A stretch of DNA of 64,000 nucleotides, taken from Bacteroidota bacterium (GTDB lineage: Bacteria; Bacteroidota; Bacteroidia; Bacteroidales; UBA4417). Positions 34,503-44,082 of this stretch are shown here, in pieces; position 1 is the stretch's first letter, and each line of letters starts with the position of its first letter. Position numbers and translations under genes: made by a program. Under the pieces are notes generated by a model. The model was given only the letters and a program-made list of their open reading frames with translations. It searched no databases and was not told where the DNA came from. The stretch is from the NCBI GenBank assembly GCA_013376995.1, contig JACAAZ010000003.1:283512-347511 (forward strand), written 5' to 3'.

Positions 34503-36683
34503 ATGATACTTCCATCACTATCTATCAAAGGACTGCAAATTGATTTATGCCAATCTTCTATAATCAAGCAACAAAGAGCTAATTTTTCAGCATTTTTTTC
34601 TTCTTCTGGCAAGCCACTTCCAACGCTCCTGATTTTTATCCTGCTTATCCTGGTCAATTGTCCAACATGGTCGCAAAATATATCTCTTAGGTCAGTGGAC
34701 GATTTCCTTATTATTGGAAAGCAGCTTAGTTATTTTGAAGATATTAATAAGACTACATCATTCCAGGAAATCCTTTCCCCGGCAATCCAGCAAAAGTTTA
34801 CACCCTGCAGCATGGATGTTTATTCTCATCCGGCAAGGCAGGGCTCTGTATGGTTTAAAATAAACTTTTCGAACCATTGTGATGCAGATGCATGGCTTGA
34901 GTTTGGAACCATTGCTGCTCGGTACATCGACTTTTATGCTCCTGACAGCAATGGAAGGTATCATGCTCCCATCCTGACAGGATCACTGAGGGGAATCAAA
35001 TCCAAACCCTATCCGGTTAATACCTTCTGGATGCCATTATCAAAGGCAGGTGATCATTCGGTCAAGACCTATTATATCCGGATTGAAGAGCAAACTCCAT
35101 TCGAGGCACCATTATTTATAGGCACCCTGCAATCTCTTCATAAACATAAGAGCACCAATGATTACCTGGTTGCCGGTTACATGGGAGCCATAATCATCAT
35201 GTTGTTGTATAATGCTTTTATCTGGCTTAGCACTCGTGAAAAGCTTTACCTCATTTACATTCTTTATCTGTTCTGTTCGCTGGTAGTACCACCCGCCCAA
35301 AACAGCTATCCTTTCATGGCCAGGATTGGAAATTACGAATGGTGGTTTGAACACTTTATCTTTTTTGTTGCAGTAGCCAACTCCCTCGTCGGGCTTTTCG
35401 CTATCTTTTACCTGAACCTGAAGACTGAACTGCCAAAGATATACAGGATCATGGTTGTGTTGATTATGTCCTTGCTGGTCATGGGGACTCTCAACTTTTT
35501 CTTCCCGATCGGAAATCTCGTAAATGCTTTCCAGGTATGCATTATTTTACTGTTCTCTTTATGCCTTTTTTCAGGTTATTATTTATTGATCCGCAGAAGG
35601 AAACAGGCTTTTTATTACTCCCTCGGGTGGACCTTTATGATAATATTCGCTTGTATTTTCATTTTCACAATTAATGGGCTCCTCCCTTATAATTCGTTTA
35701 CCCGTAATGCCGTATTTTTTGGAATCGTCCTGGAAACATGGATGTTTTCGCTTGCTTTAGGAAACCGCATCAATGTATTAAAAAGAGAAAAGGAAAGCAC
35801 CCAGCAGGATATGCTGTATCAAGCAATAGAAAATGAGAAAAGTATTCGAGACCAGAAAGAAGAACTGGAGAAGGAAGTTATCAAGCGCACTGCCGAGATA
35901 TTGAATGCCAGCAAGGAACTCAGGGCTGTAAACAAGCAACTTGCAAATTCAAATGAGAAGCTTTCCGAGCAAACCGCTAACCTTGAACTTGTTAATGCTA
36001 CCAAGGATAAGTTCTTCTCAATTATTGCACATGATCTCAGGAATCCCTTCAACACCATTTTTGGCTTTGCTGACTTGTTAGCCAAGAACCTGGATCAATA
36101 TGACAAAGAGAAGATCAAGGAATTGCTGGAACCCATCCGGACCTCCTCCAAAAACACTTTCACCTTATTGGAGAACTTACTCACCTGGTCCAGGATGCAA
36201 ACCGGGGAAATCGAATTCGAGCCAGGATATCATGATATAATGATCTTATTCCAGGAAGCAATAGAATCTGTTGAATCGCAGGCAAGACAAAAGGATATTG
36301 TGATCAATCAGGGAATGACCTATTATGCGGAAGTATTTGGTGACAAAAACATGATCACTACTATTCTACGGAATCTTCTATCTAATGCTATCAAGTTTAC
36401 TCATCCCGGAGGGGTGATCCTGCTAACAGCTTCCTTCAAGGATGATTTTTGCGAGATATCAGTAAAGGATAATGGTGTGGGTATTACTGTACAAGGTCTT
36501 GAGAAGTTATTCCAGGTTCATAATAAGATCAACACTAAAGGAACTGCAAATGAAAGAGGAACCGGACTTGGCCTGGTCCTTTGCAAGGAGTTTGTTCAGA
36601 AACAAGGCGGTAAAATCTGGGCAAATGCGAAAGAAGGATTTGGCAGCGAATTTTCCTTCACTCTTCCCTGTAAACAGAGCTAG
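34503..36683 (+). CDS. 7TM-DISM sensor histidine kinase
   Basis: The 726-residue protein has an N-terminal signal (about 40-58) and a periplasmic 7TMR-DISMED2-like sensor (about 60-210). A block of seven helices follows (about 218-420), then a coiled coil (about 425-500). The kinase core has the phosphoacceptor His510 in SIIAHDLRNP, the N box NLLSNAIKF, the G1 box VKDNGVGI and the G2 box GTGLGL. It is a membrane-bound sensor whose ligand is unknown. No response regulator gene is adjacent, so it is an orphan kinase. The sequence before the signal is unusually long, so the true start could be an internal codon near residue 26-40. Confidence 0.9.
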   Translation: MILPSLSIKGLQIDLCQSSIIKQQRANFSAFFSSSGKPLPTLLIFILLILVNCPTWSQNISLRSVDDFLIIGKQLSYFEDINKTTSFQEILSPAIQQKFTPCSMDVYSHPARQGSVWFKINFSNHCDADAWLEFGTIAARYIDFYAPDSNGRYHAPILTGSLRGIKSKPYPVNTFWMPLSKAGDHSVKTYYIRIEEQTPFEAPLFIGTLQSLHKHKSTNDYLVAGYMGAIIIMLLYNAFIWLSTREKLYLIYILYLFCSLVVPPAQNSYPFMARIGNYEWWFEHFIFFVAVANSLVGLFAIFYLNLKTELPKIYRIMVVLIMSLLVMGTLNFFFPIGNLVNAFQVCIILLFSLCLFSGYYLLIRRRKQAFYYSLGWTFMIIFACIFIFTINGLLPYNSFTRNAVFFGIVLETWMFSLALGNRINVLKREKESTQQDMLYQAIENEKSIRDQKEELEKEVIKRTAEILNASKELRAVNKQLANSNEKLSEQTANLELVNATKDKFFSIIAHDLRNPFNTIFGFADLLAKNLDQYDKEKIKELLEPIRTSSKNTFTLLENLLTWSRMQTGEIEFEPGYHDIMILFQEAIESVESQARQKDIVINQGMTYYAEVFGDKNMITTILRNLLSNAIKFTHPGGVILLTASFKDDFCEISVKDNGVGITVQGLEKLFQVHNKINTKGTANERGTGLGLVLCKEFVQKQGGKIWANAKEGFGSEFSFTLPCKQS

Positions 36684-36710
36684 ATTCTCACACTAAAATA
36701 TATCTCTTAA

Positions 36711-37892
36711 TCAGCAGCTCATTTCCCCGGCGTTCTTCTTTGCAGAAAGCAGGCTGTAAGCCCCTTTTACTACAATTTTGATTTTCGTTGCATCAATTCC
36801 GTCAGGTAAAATAACTTCTGAATACCCTCCATCTGTAACCCCTTTCTTTACCTGTAACATCCTGTATTCGGTGAAGGGTTTCCCATTTTCTGTCTTGTTT
36901 TTTACAAAGGCAAAAATGTAATCCTTATCCTCGAAGTTTACAATTGCTTCAGTAGGCAGTGAGGCCAGCTGTGATGAAGCTGTCTCAACAAATGCACTGA
37001 CATACATTCCGGGAATAAGGTTTTTGCATTTACCGTTAACTGAAGCATAAACACTACACGTCTTGTCAGAGTTGATGGTTTTCCCGGTTTGAACTACATA
37101 GGCTTCGTGCTGTTCAGTCTCATTATTGATGGTAAAATGGATCTTCTGTCCAACTGCAGTTTGCGTTGCATCTTTTTCGAACAGCGTTAATTCAAGGTAA
37201 AGCTTATCATCATTCACGATCTCGAACATCACATCAGAGGGAGAAACAAATTTGCCTATATTCACGTTCACTGACTTCACATATCCGGAAAGAGGGGAAA
37301 GCACTTCGACAGAACGGCTGATATTATTTTCTGAAACCTTGGCAGGATCAATTCCGACAAGGGAAAGCTTCTGTTCCAATGCTTTTACCTGGGTCATCAG
37401 TCCCTTGTAATCAGTAGTTACCTGTTCCATGTTCATCTGGGAATACACATCATTTTTATAAAGCTCTGTGTGTCTTGTCATTTCTGATTGGGCATATCCC
37501 AACTTATTTTTCGCTTCCAGGTAATCCTGCTGGATGTCGATAAACTCCTTGTTTTCCAGGATGGCCAGCAATTGTCCTTTTACAACCGGGTTCCCAGGCA
37601 TCAGCGTGGTTTTTGAAACATAACCTCCCAGTGGAGCTGAAACAGATGCAAAATTCTGTGGGGCAACGGTCACTACCCCATTCACTTTCAGTATGCCACT
37701 TAGCGAGCGCATCTCTATTGAGCCGGTTACAATATTTGCCAGCTTAATCTGATCATCTCTTAACTCGACAATATCATCAGCCAGTGTTTCAACCTTTTTA
37801 TCTTCTGCGCTTTTAGCTTTCTGTTTACAGGAGATTACCGGAGTAAGCAGCAGGATAAACAGAGTGAAGGAAAGTATATTTAACTTTTTCAT
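36711..37892 (-). CDS. RND efflux periplasmic adaptor lipoprotein (CusB/CzcB type)
   Basis: The 393-residue adaptor has a lipoprotein signal (residues 1-22, lipobox ISC). It shows the barrel-sandwich opening APLGGYVSKTTLMPGNPVVKGQLL, an alpha-hairpin (about 115-190) and beta-barrel and membrane-proximal domains, with the lipoyl half-motif GYVKSVNVNIGKFVSPSD. It connects the inner-membrane pump to the outer-membrane channel. It is directly downstream (11 bases) of the pump gene. Metal specificity is not set by this subunit. Confidence 0.92.
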   Translation of the reverse strand: MKKLNILSFTLFILLLTPVISCKQKAKSAEDKKVETLADDIVELRDDQIKLANIVTGSIEMRSLSGILKVNGVVTVAPQNFASVSAPLGGYVSKTTLMPGNPVVKGQLLAILENKEFIDIQQDYLEAKNKLGYAQSEMTRHTELYKNDVYSQMNMEQVTTDYKGLMTQVKALEQKLSLVGIDPAKVSENNISRSVEVLSPLSGYVKSVNVNIGKFVSPSDVMFEIVNDDKLYLELTLFEKDATQTAVGQKIHFTINNETEQHEAYVVQTGKTINSDKTCSVYASVNGKCKNLIPGMYVSAFVETASSQLASLPTEAIVNFEDKDYIFAFVKNKTENGKPFTEYRMLQVKKGVTDGGYSEVILPDGIDATKIKIVVKGAYSLLSAKKNAGEMSC

Positions 37893-37903
37893 TTTGAATT
37901 GAT

Positions 37904-40900
37904 TTACCAGGTTTTATTTGTAAGGAATTCAATGTTGATGATGGTATTGACATAATTATTCAATGCATCCAGATATGCCTGCCTGATCTCGAAGGCACGG
38001 TTCAGGCTGAGCACATAATCCAGGTAGTCCATTGCTCCTGCCCTGTAACTTAGTCCCGACTGTTCAATGATATAGTCAGCCTCCGGGATAGATTGCTTCT
38101 CATAATAATCGACGCTGCTGCTGAATTTTTCATATTCATCCATTAACATCAGGTATTCTGACACGAGCTGTTTCCTTGTAGCAGCAGCATTAACTTCTGC
38201 AGCATGTTGTATAATCGAAGCTGCTTTGATTTTGGATGCATATGGTTTATACCAGAGCGGGATAGTGACCCCTGCCTGTATTCCATTAAGCCTGTCGCCC
38301 GGTCCGAATTCGCGTGGAACATTATTCACCTCCTGAACACCCAGCATGGTCTGGCTGAAATAGCCCAGTGAGAATTCTGGCAAAGCAAGACTCTTCTCCA
38401 GATCTTTCCGGATACCGGCTGTTTCAGCTTCCTGGATTGTTCGGGAGAGGGATGGATTCTGATAGATAGAAAGTGTATCAGAACGAAGTACCACAAAATT
38501 TCTAGCTATAATTGAATCTTTGGGCAGATATAGCTGATCCGTATTCAGAAGTGACTGAAATCTGCGCGAGTAAATGCTAATGTCAGACTTTACCTGTTGT
38601 AACTGGTTCTTGACTTCGAGGCTCTGTGAACGCGCGGTAATCATCTCCAGCCGATTAGTCTCACCCGTTTTCGCCCTTAGTTCTGCAGCTACCTGGAACC
38701 TGGTAAAGAGGCTATCCTGAAATTTCAGGAGCTTTTGTTTGGACTGAAGATATACCAACTGCCAGTAAGCTTCCTTCACTTTCGATGCAACCTCAGAACA
38801 CGCTTGCTCCAAATCCCACTTTCCAGATTTGGCTGATGCCAGAGCCAGTTTCTTTTGGTTTGAATAAACCGTTGGGAAAGAGAGGGATTGTGAAACAGTA
38901 AAGCTATTATCGATGCTCCAGGAATTGAACCTGCCATATTGAAAATCAATGGCTGTTTTTGGAATATCCCAGGCAGTACCTTTCAAAGCTTCCTGCACAC
39001 CAAGCTGGTATTTGGATGACCTGACCTGAGGGTTTTGATCCATAGCCATATGTAAGGCATCTTTCAGCGCTATTCTTTCCGGTTGCTGTGCAAACGTTTT
39101 TAGCGTGTTAGTAAAGAAGGCTGATAAAAAGATCAGCAAAGCAACTATATTCCCGGTAGAACTCATAAGCTTACTGATTTTAGGACGTTTCGTAAAAAGT
39201 ACATAGAGGACGGGAAGAATTACGATTGTTAAGATCGTAGCTGAAAGAAGCCCACCAATAACTACAGTGGCCAGAGGCTTTTGTACTTCAGCACCGGCTG
39301 AAGTTGAAATGACCATAGGCAGGAACCCAAGGGCGGGTGCAGCACCGGTGATGATAATCGAACGTAGCCTGGTCTTCAAACCTTTCATAACCCTTTCATA
39401 AACATCTGTTACTCCCTCCTTCTCCAGCCTGTTAAATTCCGAGATAAGCACTATTCCATTCAGAACTGCAACACCAAACAATGCAATAAACCCTACTCCT
39501 GCAGAAATGGAAAAGTTCATACCTCTCATCCACAATGCCATCACTCCACCTATTGCTGACAGCGGCACAGCGGAGTAAATCAGCAAGGCCTGCTTTACAG
39601 AATGGAATGCAAAATACAGCAGGACGAAAATGAGCAATAGGGCAACAGGTACTGCAATTGCAAGACGGTTACGCGCGGCAATTAAATTCCTGAACTGCCC
39701 TCCATAGGAATAATAGTAGCCTGAGGGTAAAACAATCTTAGTTTCAATTTTATCTTTTACCTCGTCAATCACTGATTGCACATCACGATTGCGGACATTG
39801 AAGCCGACAGTAATCCGCCTCTTAGTATCTTCACGTGAAACCTGCGCCGGTCCGGACTTTACCTGCACATCTGCTACCTGGTCAAGCGGGATCTGCCCCC
39901 CGGCAGGAAGTGATATCGACAGGCTTTTCACATTATCTACATCCTTTCGATAATCTTTATCCAGCCTTACAACCAGCGCAAACCGTTTCTCCTGTTCATA
40001 AATCACGCCAGCTTCTGCTCCTGCAAATGCCGCCCTCAATACCTTGTTGACATCCTCAATTGAAAGTCCATATTGAGCTAGTCTTTCACGGTTATATTCG
40101 ACCTGTACCTGTGCAAGGCCTGTTACTTTTTCAACATTAATATCTTCAACCCCTTCCACATTCCTGATGAGCTTTTCAACTTCATCGGCTTTGGAAGAGA
40201 GTATTTCAAGATCATCTCCGAAAATCTTAACTGCCACATCCTGTTTGGATCCTGAAAGCAATTCATTGAATCTCATCTGGATAGGTTGCTGGAATTCAAA
40301 TTTCACACCTGCAAGTACAAGCAGCTTCTCTTCCATTTTAGTAACCAGTTCTTCCCTCGTTTTGGCAGTAGTCCATTCACTCTTGTCCTTCAAGGTTATT
40401 ATATAATCACCGGTTTCCATGGGGGTTGGATCTGTAGGAATTTCCGCAGCACCGATTTTACATACAGTATGTTTGATTTCTGGAAAATTTTCAAGCAAGA
40501 TTTTATTAGCTTTTTTCACCATCTCAACTGTATTATTCAAAGAACCACCCTGAAGAGTAATAACTCCGGCAGCAAGGTCTCCCTCTTCAAGTTGAGGAAT
40601 AAATTCACCTCCCAGGTTATTGAAAACCAATAAACTGAATATAAATAAACCAAAGGCAGAAATCGTCACAGCCCATTTATGACATAGCGAAAATGCAGTA
40701 ACAGGCTGCAGCATCCTGTGCATCCAATCCATGATGGTATCAGAAAAATTAGGCCTGTGGGCTGTTTTCTTACTCAGGCAGAATGTAGTTGCAACAGGCA
40801 CATAAGTAAGCGACAAAATAGCAGCGCCAAGCAATGCAAAAGCAACTACCTGGGCCATGGGCCGGAACATTTTTCCTTCAATTCCAACCAGTGCCATAAT

Positions 40901-42295
40901 TGGAAGGTAAACGATCAGAATAATAATTTGTCCGAACGTTGCTGAACTCATCATCCGCTTGGTTGATTCGAGTACATTCTCATCCATTTCGCCTTGCGAC
41001 AGCCTTACAACACCGGTGTGATGGTGCTTGCTCATGGTTATCCGGTGCACAACGCTTTCAACTATAATAATGGCGCCATCCACTATGAGCCCGAAGTCTA
41101 TGGCACCAAGGCTCATCAGGTTACCCGACACTCCAAACAGGTTCATCAATGAAATGGCAAAGAGCATGGATAAAGGAATAACAGAAGCGACGATGATCCC
41201 GGCACGTATATTACCAAGGAGCAGCACCAGGATAAATATGACAATCAGGGCACCTTCTATAAGGTTGCGCGAAACGGTGTCAATAGCCCGGCCCACAAGA
41301 TCAGAGCGATTGAGGAAGGGTTCGATACTAACTCCTTCAGGCAGTGATCTTTGAATAGATTCAAGGCGCGAATTCACATTATCAATCACTTCATGCGAGT
41401 TGGCGCCTTTCAGCATCATTACCACCCCTCCTACTGCTTCTGTAGTGTCGACAACAAGAGCACCGTAGCGGGTTGCACTTCCAAAACGAACTGTAGCAAT
41501 ATCCCTTATCAGCACCGGTATTCCGGAAGCATTGTTCTTTATCACAATTTCCCCTACATCATCAAGGTCCCTGATCAATCCAATTCCCCGTATGAAGTAG
41601 GCTGTAGGATTTTTGTCAATATAGGCACTTCCTGTGTTCTCATTATTGCGCTCAAGGGCCGAGAAGATATCTGTCAGGTTAAGATTCATTGACCTGAGCC
41701 TGTCAGGGTTGACAGCTATCTCGTATTGTTTAACAAACCCACCGTAACTATTGATATCGGCTACTCCGGCAGTTCCCAGCATTTCGCGGCGTACAAGCCA
41801 GTCCTGGATTGTTCGAAGGTCCATGGGTGTGTACTTCGATTCATGAGCCTTATCCACGGAAAGTCTGTATTGATAAATTTCCCCAAGGCCTGAGGAGATT
41901 GGGGCCAGCTGAATATTCACCAGGCCCGGAGGGATGGATTCCTCAGCTTCTTTCAACCTCTCACCCAGCTGTTGCCTTGCCCAGTATATATCCACATTAT
42001 CCTTAAATACTACAGTAACCACAGACAAACCCAAACGGGAAATAGAACGTAGTTCAATGATGTCAGGAATATTGGCGACGGCGATTTCAATAGGAGCAGT
42101 AATAAAGCTCTCAACTTCCTGAACTGCCAGAGAAGGAGCCAGCGAAATAATCTGTACCTGGTTATTGGTTATGTCGGGTATGGCATCGATGGGCAAGCGG
42201 GTTAATGAATAAGTTCCCCAACCTATCAAACCGACTACAAACAATCCTATAATGAATTTATTCTTTAATGAGAATCGAATTATGTTCTCTATCAT
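37904..42295 (-). CDS. czcA: CzcA-like heavy-metal RND pump fused to a TolC-like channel domain
   Basis: The 1463-residue protein has a full HME-RND pump (about 1-1040), including 12 helices. The proton-relay motif DFGLIVDGAIIIVE is in helix 4, with D/D/E spacing as in CzcA. After the last pump helix comes an internal signal-like hydrophobic segment (about 1043-1064), then a TolC/CusC-type outer-membrane factor (about 1068-1463) with its long coiled-coil helices. Pump and channel on one chain would place both membranes on one polypeptide. The DGA type suggests divalent cations such as Zn, Co, Cd or Ni more than Cu/Ag, but this is inference. It follows the DUF6660-like gene and precedes the adaptor. 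The fusion is known from Bacteroidota. Confidence 0.92.
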   Translation of the reverse strand: MIENIIRFSLKNKFIIGLFVVGLIGWGTYSLTRLPIDAIPDITNNQVQIISLAPSLAVQEVESFITAPIEIAVANIPDIIELRSISRLGLSVVTVVFKDNVDIYWARQQLGERLKEAEESIPPGLVNIQLAPISSGLGEIYQYRLSVDKAHESKYTPMDLRTIQDWLVRREMLGTAGVADINSYGGFVKQYEIAVNPDRLRSMNLNLTDIFSALERNNENTGSAYIDKNPTAYFIRGIGLIRDLDDVGEIVIKNNASGIPVLIRDIATVRFGSATRYGALVVDTTEAVGGVVMMLKGANSHEVIDNVNSRLESIQRSLPEGVSIEPFLNRSDLVGRAIDTVSRNLIEGALIVIFILVLLLGNIRAGIIVASVIPLSMLFAISLMNLFGVSGNLMSLGAIDFGLIVDGAIIIVESVVHRITMSKHHHTGVVRLSQGEMDENVLESTKRMMSSATFGQIIILIVYLPIMALVGIEGKMFRPMAQVVAFALLGAAILSLTYVPVATTFCLSKKTAHRPNFSDTIMDWMHRMLQPVTAFSLCHKWAVTISAFGLFIFSLLVFNNLGGEFIPQLEEGDLAAGVITLQGGSLNNTVEMVKKANKILLENFPEIKHTVCKIGAAEIPTDPTPMETGDYIITLKDKSEWTTAKTREELVTKMEEKLLVLAGVKFEFQQPIQMRFNELLSGSKQDVAVKIFGDDLEILSSKADEVEKLIRNVEGVEDINVEKVTGLAQVQVEYNRERLAQYGLSIEDVNKVLRAAFAGAEAGVIYEQEKRFALVVRLDKDYRKDVDNVKSLSISLPAGGQIPLDQVADVQVKSGPAQVSREDTKRRITVGFNVRNRDVQSVIDEVKDKIETKIVLPSGYYYSYGGQFRNLIAARNRLAIAVPVALLLIFVLLYFAFHSVKQALLIYSAVPLSAIGGVMALWMRGMNFSISAGVGFIALFGVAVLNGIVLISEFNRLEKEGVTDVYERVMKGLKTRLRSIIITGAAPALGFLPMVISTSAGAEVQKPLATVVIGGLLSATILTIVILPVLYVLFTKRPKISKLMSSTGNIVALLIFLSAFFTNTLKTFAQQPERIALKDALHMAMDQNPQVRSSKYQLGVQEALKGTAWDIPKTAIDFQYGRFNSWSIDNSFTVSQSLSFPTVYSNQKKLALASAKSGKWDLEQACSEVASKVKEAYWQLVYLQSKQKLLKFQDSLFTRFQVAAELRAKTGETNRLEMITARSQSLEVKNQLQQVKSDISIYSRRFQSLLNTDQLYLPKDSIIARNFVVLRSDTLSIYQNPSLSRTIQEAETAGIRKDLEKSLALPEFSLGYFSQTMLGVQEVNNVPREFGPGDRLNGIQAGVTIPLWYKPYASKIKAASIIQHAAEVNAAATRKQLVSEYLMLMDEYEKFSSSVDYYEKQSIPEADYIIEQSGLSYRAGAMDYLDYVLSLNRAFEIRQAYLDALNNYVNTIINIEFLTNKTW

Positions 42296-42378
42296 ATGAC
42301 ATGCTAATTAAGGTAAAAGCATTGAAAAACCGAAAACTGCATTTTAAAATACAGTTTCATGATTATGAAGAAGAATGC

Positions 42379-42693
42379 TTAACCTATTTTAGGCGGTTGC
42401 CAGATAGAATAAGGAATATTATTTTCTAACGTTGGAAGGTAGAAGGAAAGAACAGAACTGCTCTTTGGGGGAATATTAGTTGCAGAAGCTTGAGAATGGA
42501 CTAATACAATGGTGTTGCAACAATTACAACTGCAATAAGGTGAACAGTTATCCGAATGCTGCCGGCAAGGCTGGTCCTTGGCTTCCTTAATGATGTCGTT
42601 CCTTCGCAACTGATCATGGCTCAATTCATCAACACATGGTATTACCATGAGCCACATCATATAAATTGTAAATATGAGACTGAAAAATTTCAT
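42379..42693 (-). CDS. DUF6660-like small exported protein with Cys-rich motif
   Basis: The 104-residue protein has a signal-like N-terminus (1-21). In the middle is a Cys cluster (CSPYCSCNCC, about 50-59) with a His a few residues upstream in the same region (QHSDNC). This is the layout of the small proteins that precede CzcA-TolC operons in Bacteroidota. The Cys/His content suggests metal binding in the periplasm, as a chaperone or sensor of the pump; this is inference. It lies 83 bases upstream of the pump gene. The -7 box TACTTTTG (42707-42714) lies only 13 bases before the ATG. Confidence 0.7.
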   Translation of the reverse strand: MKFFSLIFTIYMMWLMVIPCVDELSHDQLRRNDIIKEAKDQPCRQHSDNCSPYCSCNCCNTIVLVHSQASATNIPPKSSSVLSFYLPTLENNIPYSIWQPPKIG

Positions 42694-42706
42694 ACGAATT
42701 GATGAA

Positions 42707-42714
42707 CAAAAGTA
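42707..42714 (-). promoter_or_regulatory. Putative -7 box of the metal-efflux operon
   Basis: Reads TACTTTTG on the minus strand, a perfect TAnnTTTG. The transcript would start only about 7 bases before the ATG at 42693, so translation may be nearly leaderless, or the true start lies slightly downstream. Confidence 0.45.
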
Positions 42715-42981
42715 AAATATTTTATTTCACAATTACGATCTTTGTGATATCCATCGAATGGACTAATTTAATAGATAAATTAATTGACTCCAATATTCTG
42801 GTCAAACTCACTTAACTTATCGGAACCACCACATTCGATTATAAAATCTAAAAAAAATATAAAAAACACTACCCAGATTACAGAAAAATCCAATCTGAGC
42901 GTTATTTTCCCATCTTAATTCTTTTGTTAATTCACCAGATGTCATTATTCTTTCAACATTAAATTGTAATTCATTCATATC

Positions 42982-44082
42982 ATGGAATTTAAATACCCTG
43001 TATATCAACCGCATCTTAAAGGAAATGAGAAGAAATATGTTATGGATTGCCTTGACAGGAACTGGATTTCTTCCCGTGGAAACTATATAGGGGAATTTGA
43101 AAAGAAGTTTGCTGAGTATGTTGGGATTGAATATGCAACAACCGTTTGCAATGGTACAGCAGCTATTTTACTTGCCCTGCAAACCCTTGGAATTGGTCCG
43201 GGAGATGAAGTCATTCTTCCTACGTTGGTTTATGTTGCAGTTCCGAACATGGTTCTCATGGCCGGAGCCACCCCTGTTTTTGTGGATGCTTTGCCTGATA
43301 CCTGGCAGATGGATCCTGATGATATCAATAGGAAGATCACCGCTAAAACCAAGTGTATCATTGTAGTCCATAATTACGGGCATCCCTGTTCCATGGAGAT
43401 CATCAGTGGTATTTGCCGTAAGGAAGGCTTCTACCTAATCGAAGATTGTGCTGAAGCTTTGGGAGCAAAATTCCAAAACCGCCATGTAGGTTCCTGGGGC
43501 GATATCTCTACATACAGTTTTTTTGGAAATAAGACCATCACTACCGGAGAGGGTGGTATGCTAACTTCTCATTCTGAAGAACTGATCCGAAAGGCAGCCC
43601 ACCTCAAAAACCAGGGAGTTACCTCCAGGGTTTACTGGCATGATGTTCTGGCAAATAACTACCGTATGACCAATCTGACAGCAGCTATTGGACTTGCACA
43701 ACTTGAGCAGATTGATGAGATTCTCCGGATGAAAAGGATGGTAGCTGACCACTACAGGAATGCTTTTGAAAATTCATCCTTTGAATTCCACAAAGAGGTT
43801 GAAGGAACAAGGCATTCATACTGGATGTGTTCAATACTCACAGCTTATGCAACTGACCGTGAACCTCTTCGTGAATACCTGGCATTACAGGGAATAGAAA
43901 CCCGGCCATTTTTCTACCCATCGCACATCATGCCTGTGTATGAAAGCATGAAGCAGAAAGGATTTCCAGTCTCAGAAAACCTGAGTGCCAGGGGGTTGAA
44001 CCTGCCCAGTTATCCTTCATTGACAGGATCAGATGTTGACTATATAGCTTCCAAGGTATTTGAATATGAAAGAGCCAGTTAA
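42982..44082 (+). CDS. DegT/DnrJ/EryC1-type PLP sugar aminotransferase
   Basis: The 366-residue protein is a fold-type I PLP enzyme of the sugar aminotransferase family. The PLP Lys is in FFGNKTITTGEGG (about residues 176-188), with the Asp of YLIEDCAEALGA at about 153. Members transfer amino groups to UDP- or GDP-keto sugars, for example in perosamine synthesis. It overlaps the next glycosyltransferase gene, so both likely serve one glycan. The sugar cannot be named from sequence. Confidence 0.92.
   Translation: MEFKYPVYQPHLKGNEKKYVMDCLDRNWISSRGNYIGEFEKKFAEYVGIEYATTVCNGTAAILLALQTLGIGPGDEVILPTLVYVAVPNMVLMAGATPVFVDALPDTWQMDPDDINRKITAKTKCIIVVHNYGHPCSMEIISGICRKEGFYLIEDCAEALGAKFQNRHVGSWGDISTYSFFGNKTITTGEGGMLTSHSEELIRKAAHLKNQGVTSRVYWHDVLANNYRMTNLTAAIGLAQLEQIDEILRMKRMVADHYRNAFENSSFEFHKEVEGTRHSYWMCSILTAYATDREPLREYLALQGIETRPFFYPSHIMPVYESMKQKGFPVSENLSARGLNLPSYPSLTGSDVDYIASKVFEYERAS

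Noticed and set aside
40286..41692. Several plus-strand frames inside the CzcA-TolC gene
   Set aside because: They are antisense shadows of the pump gene, which shows full domain conservation.
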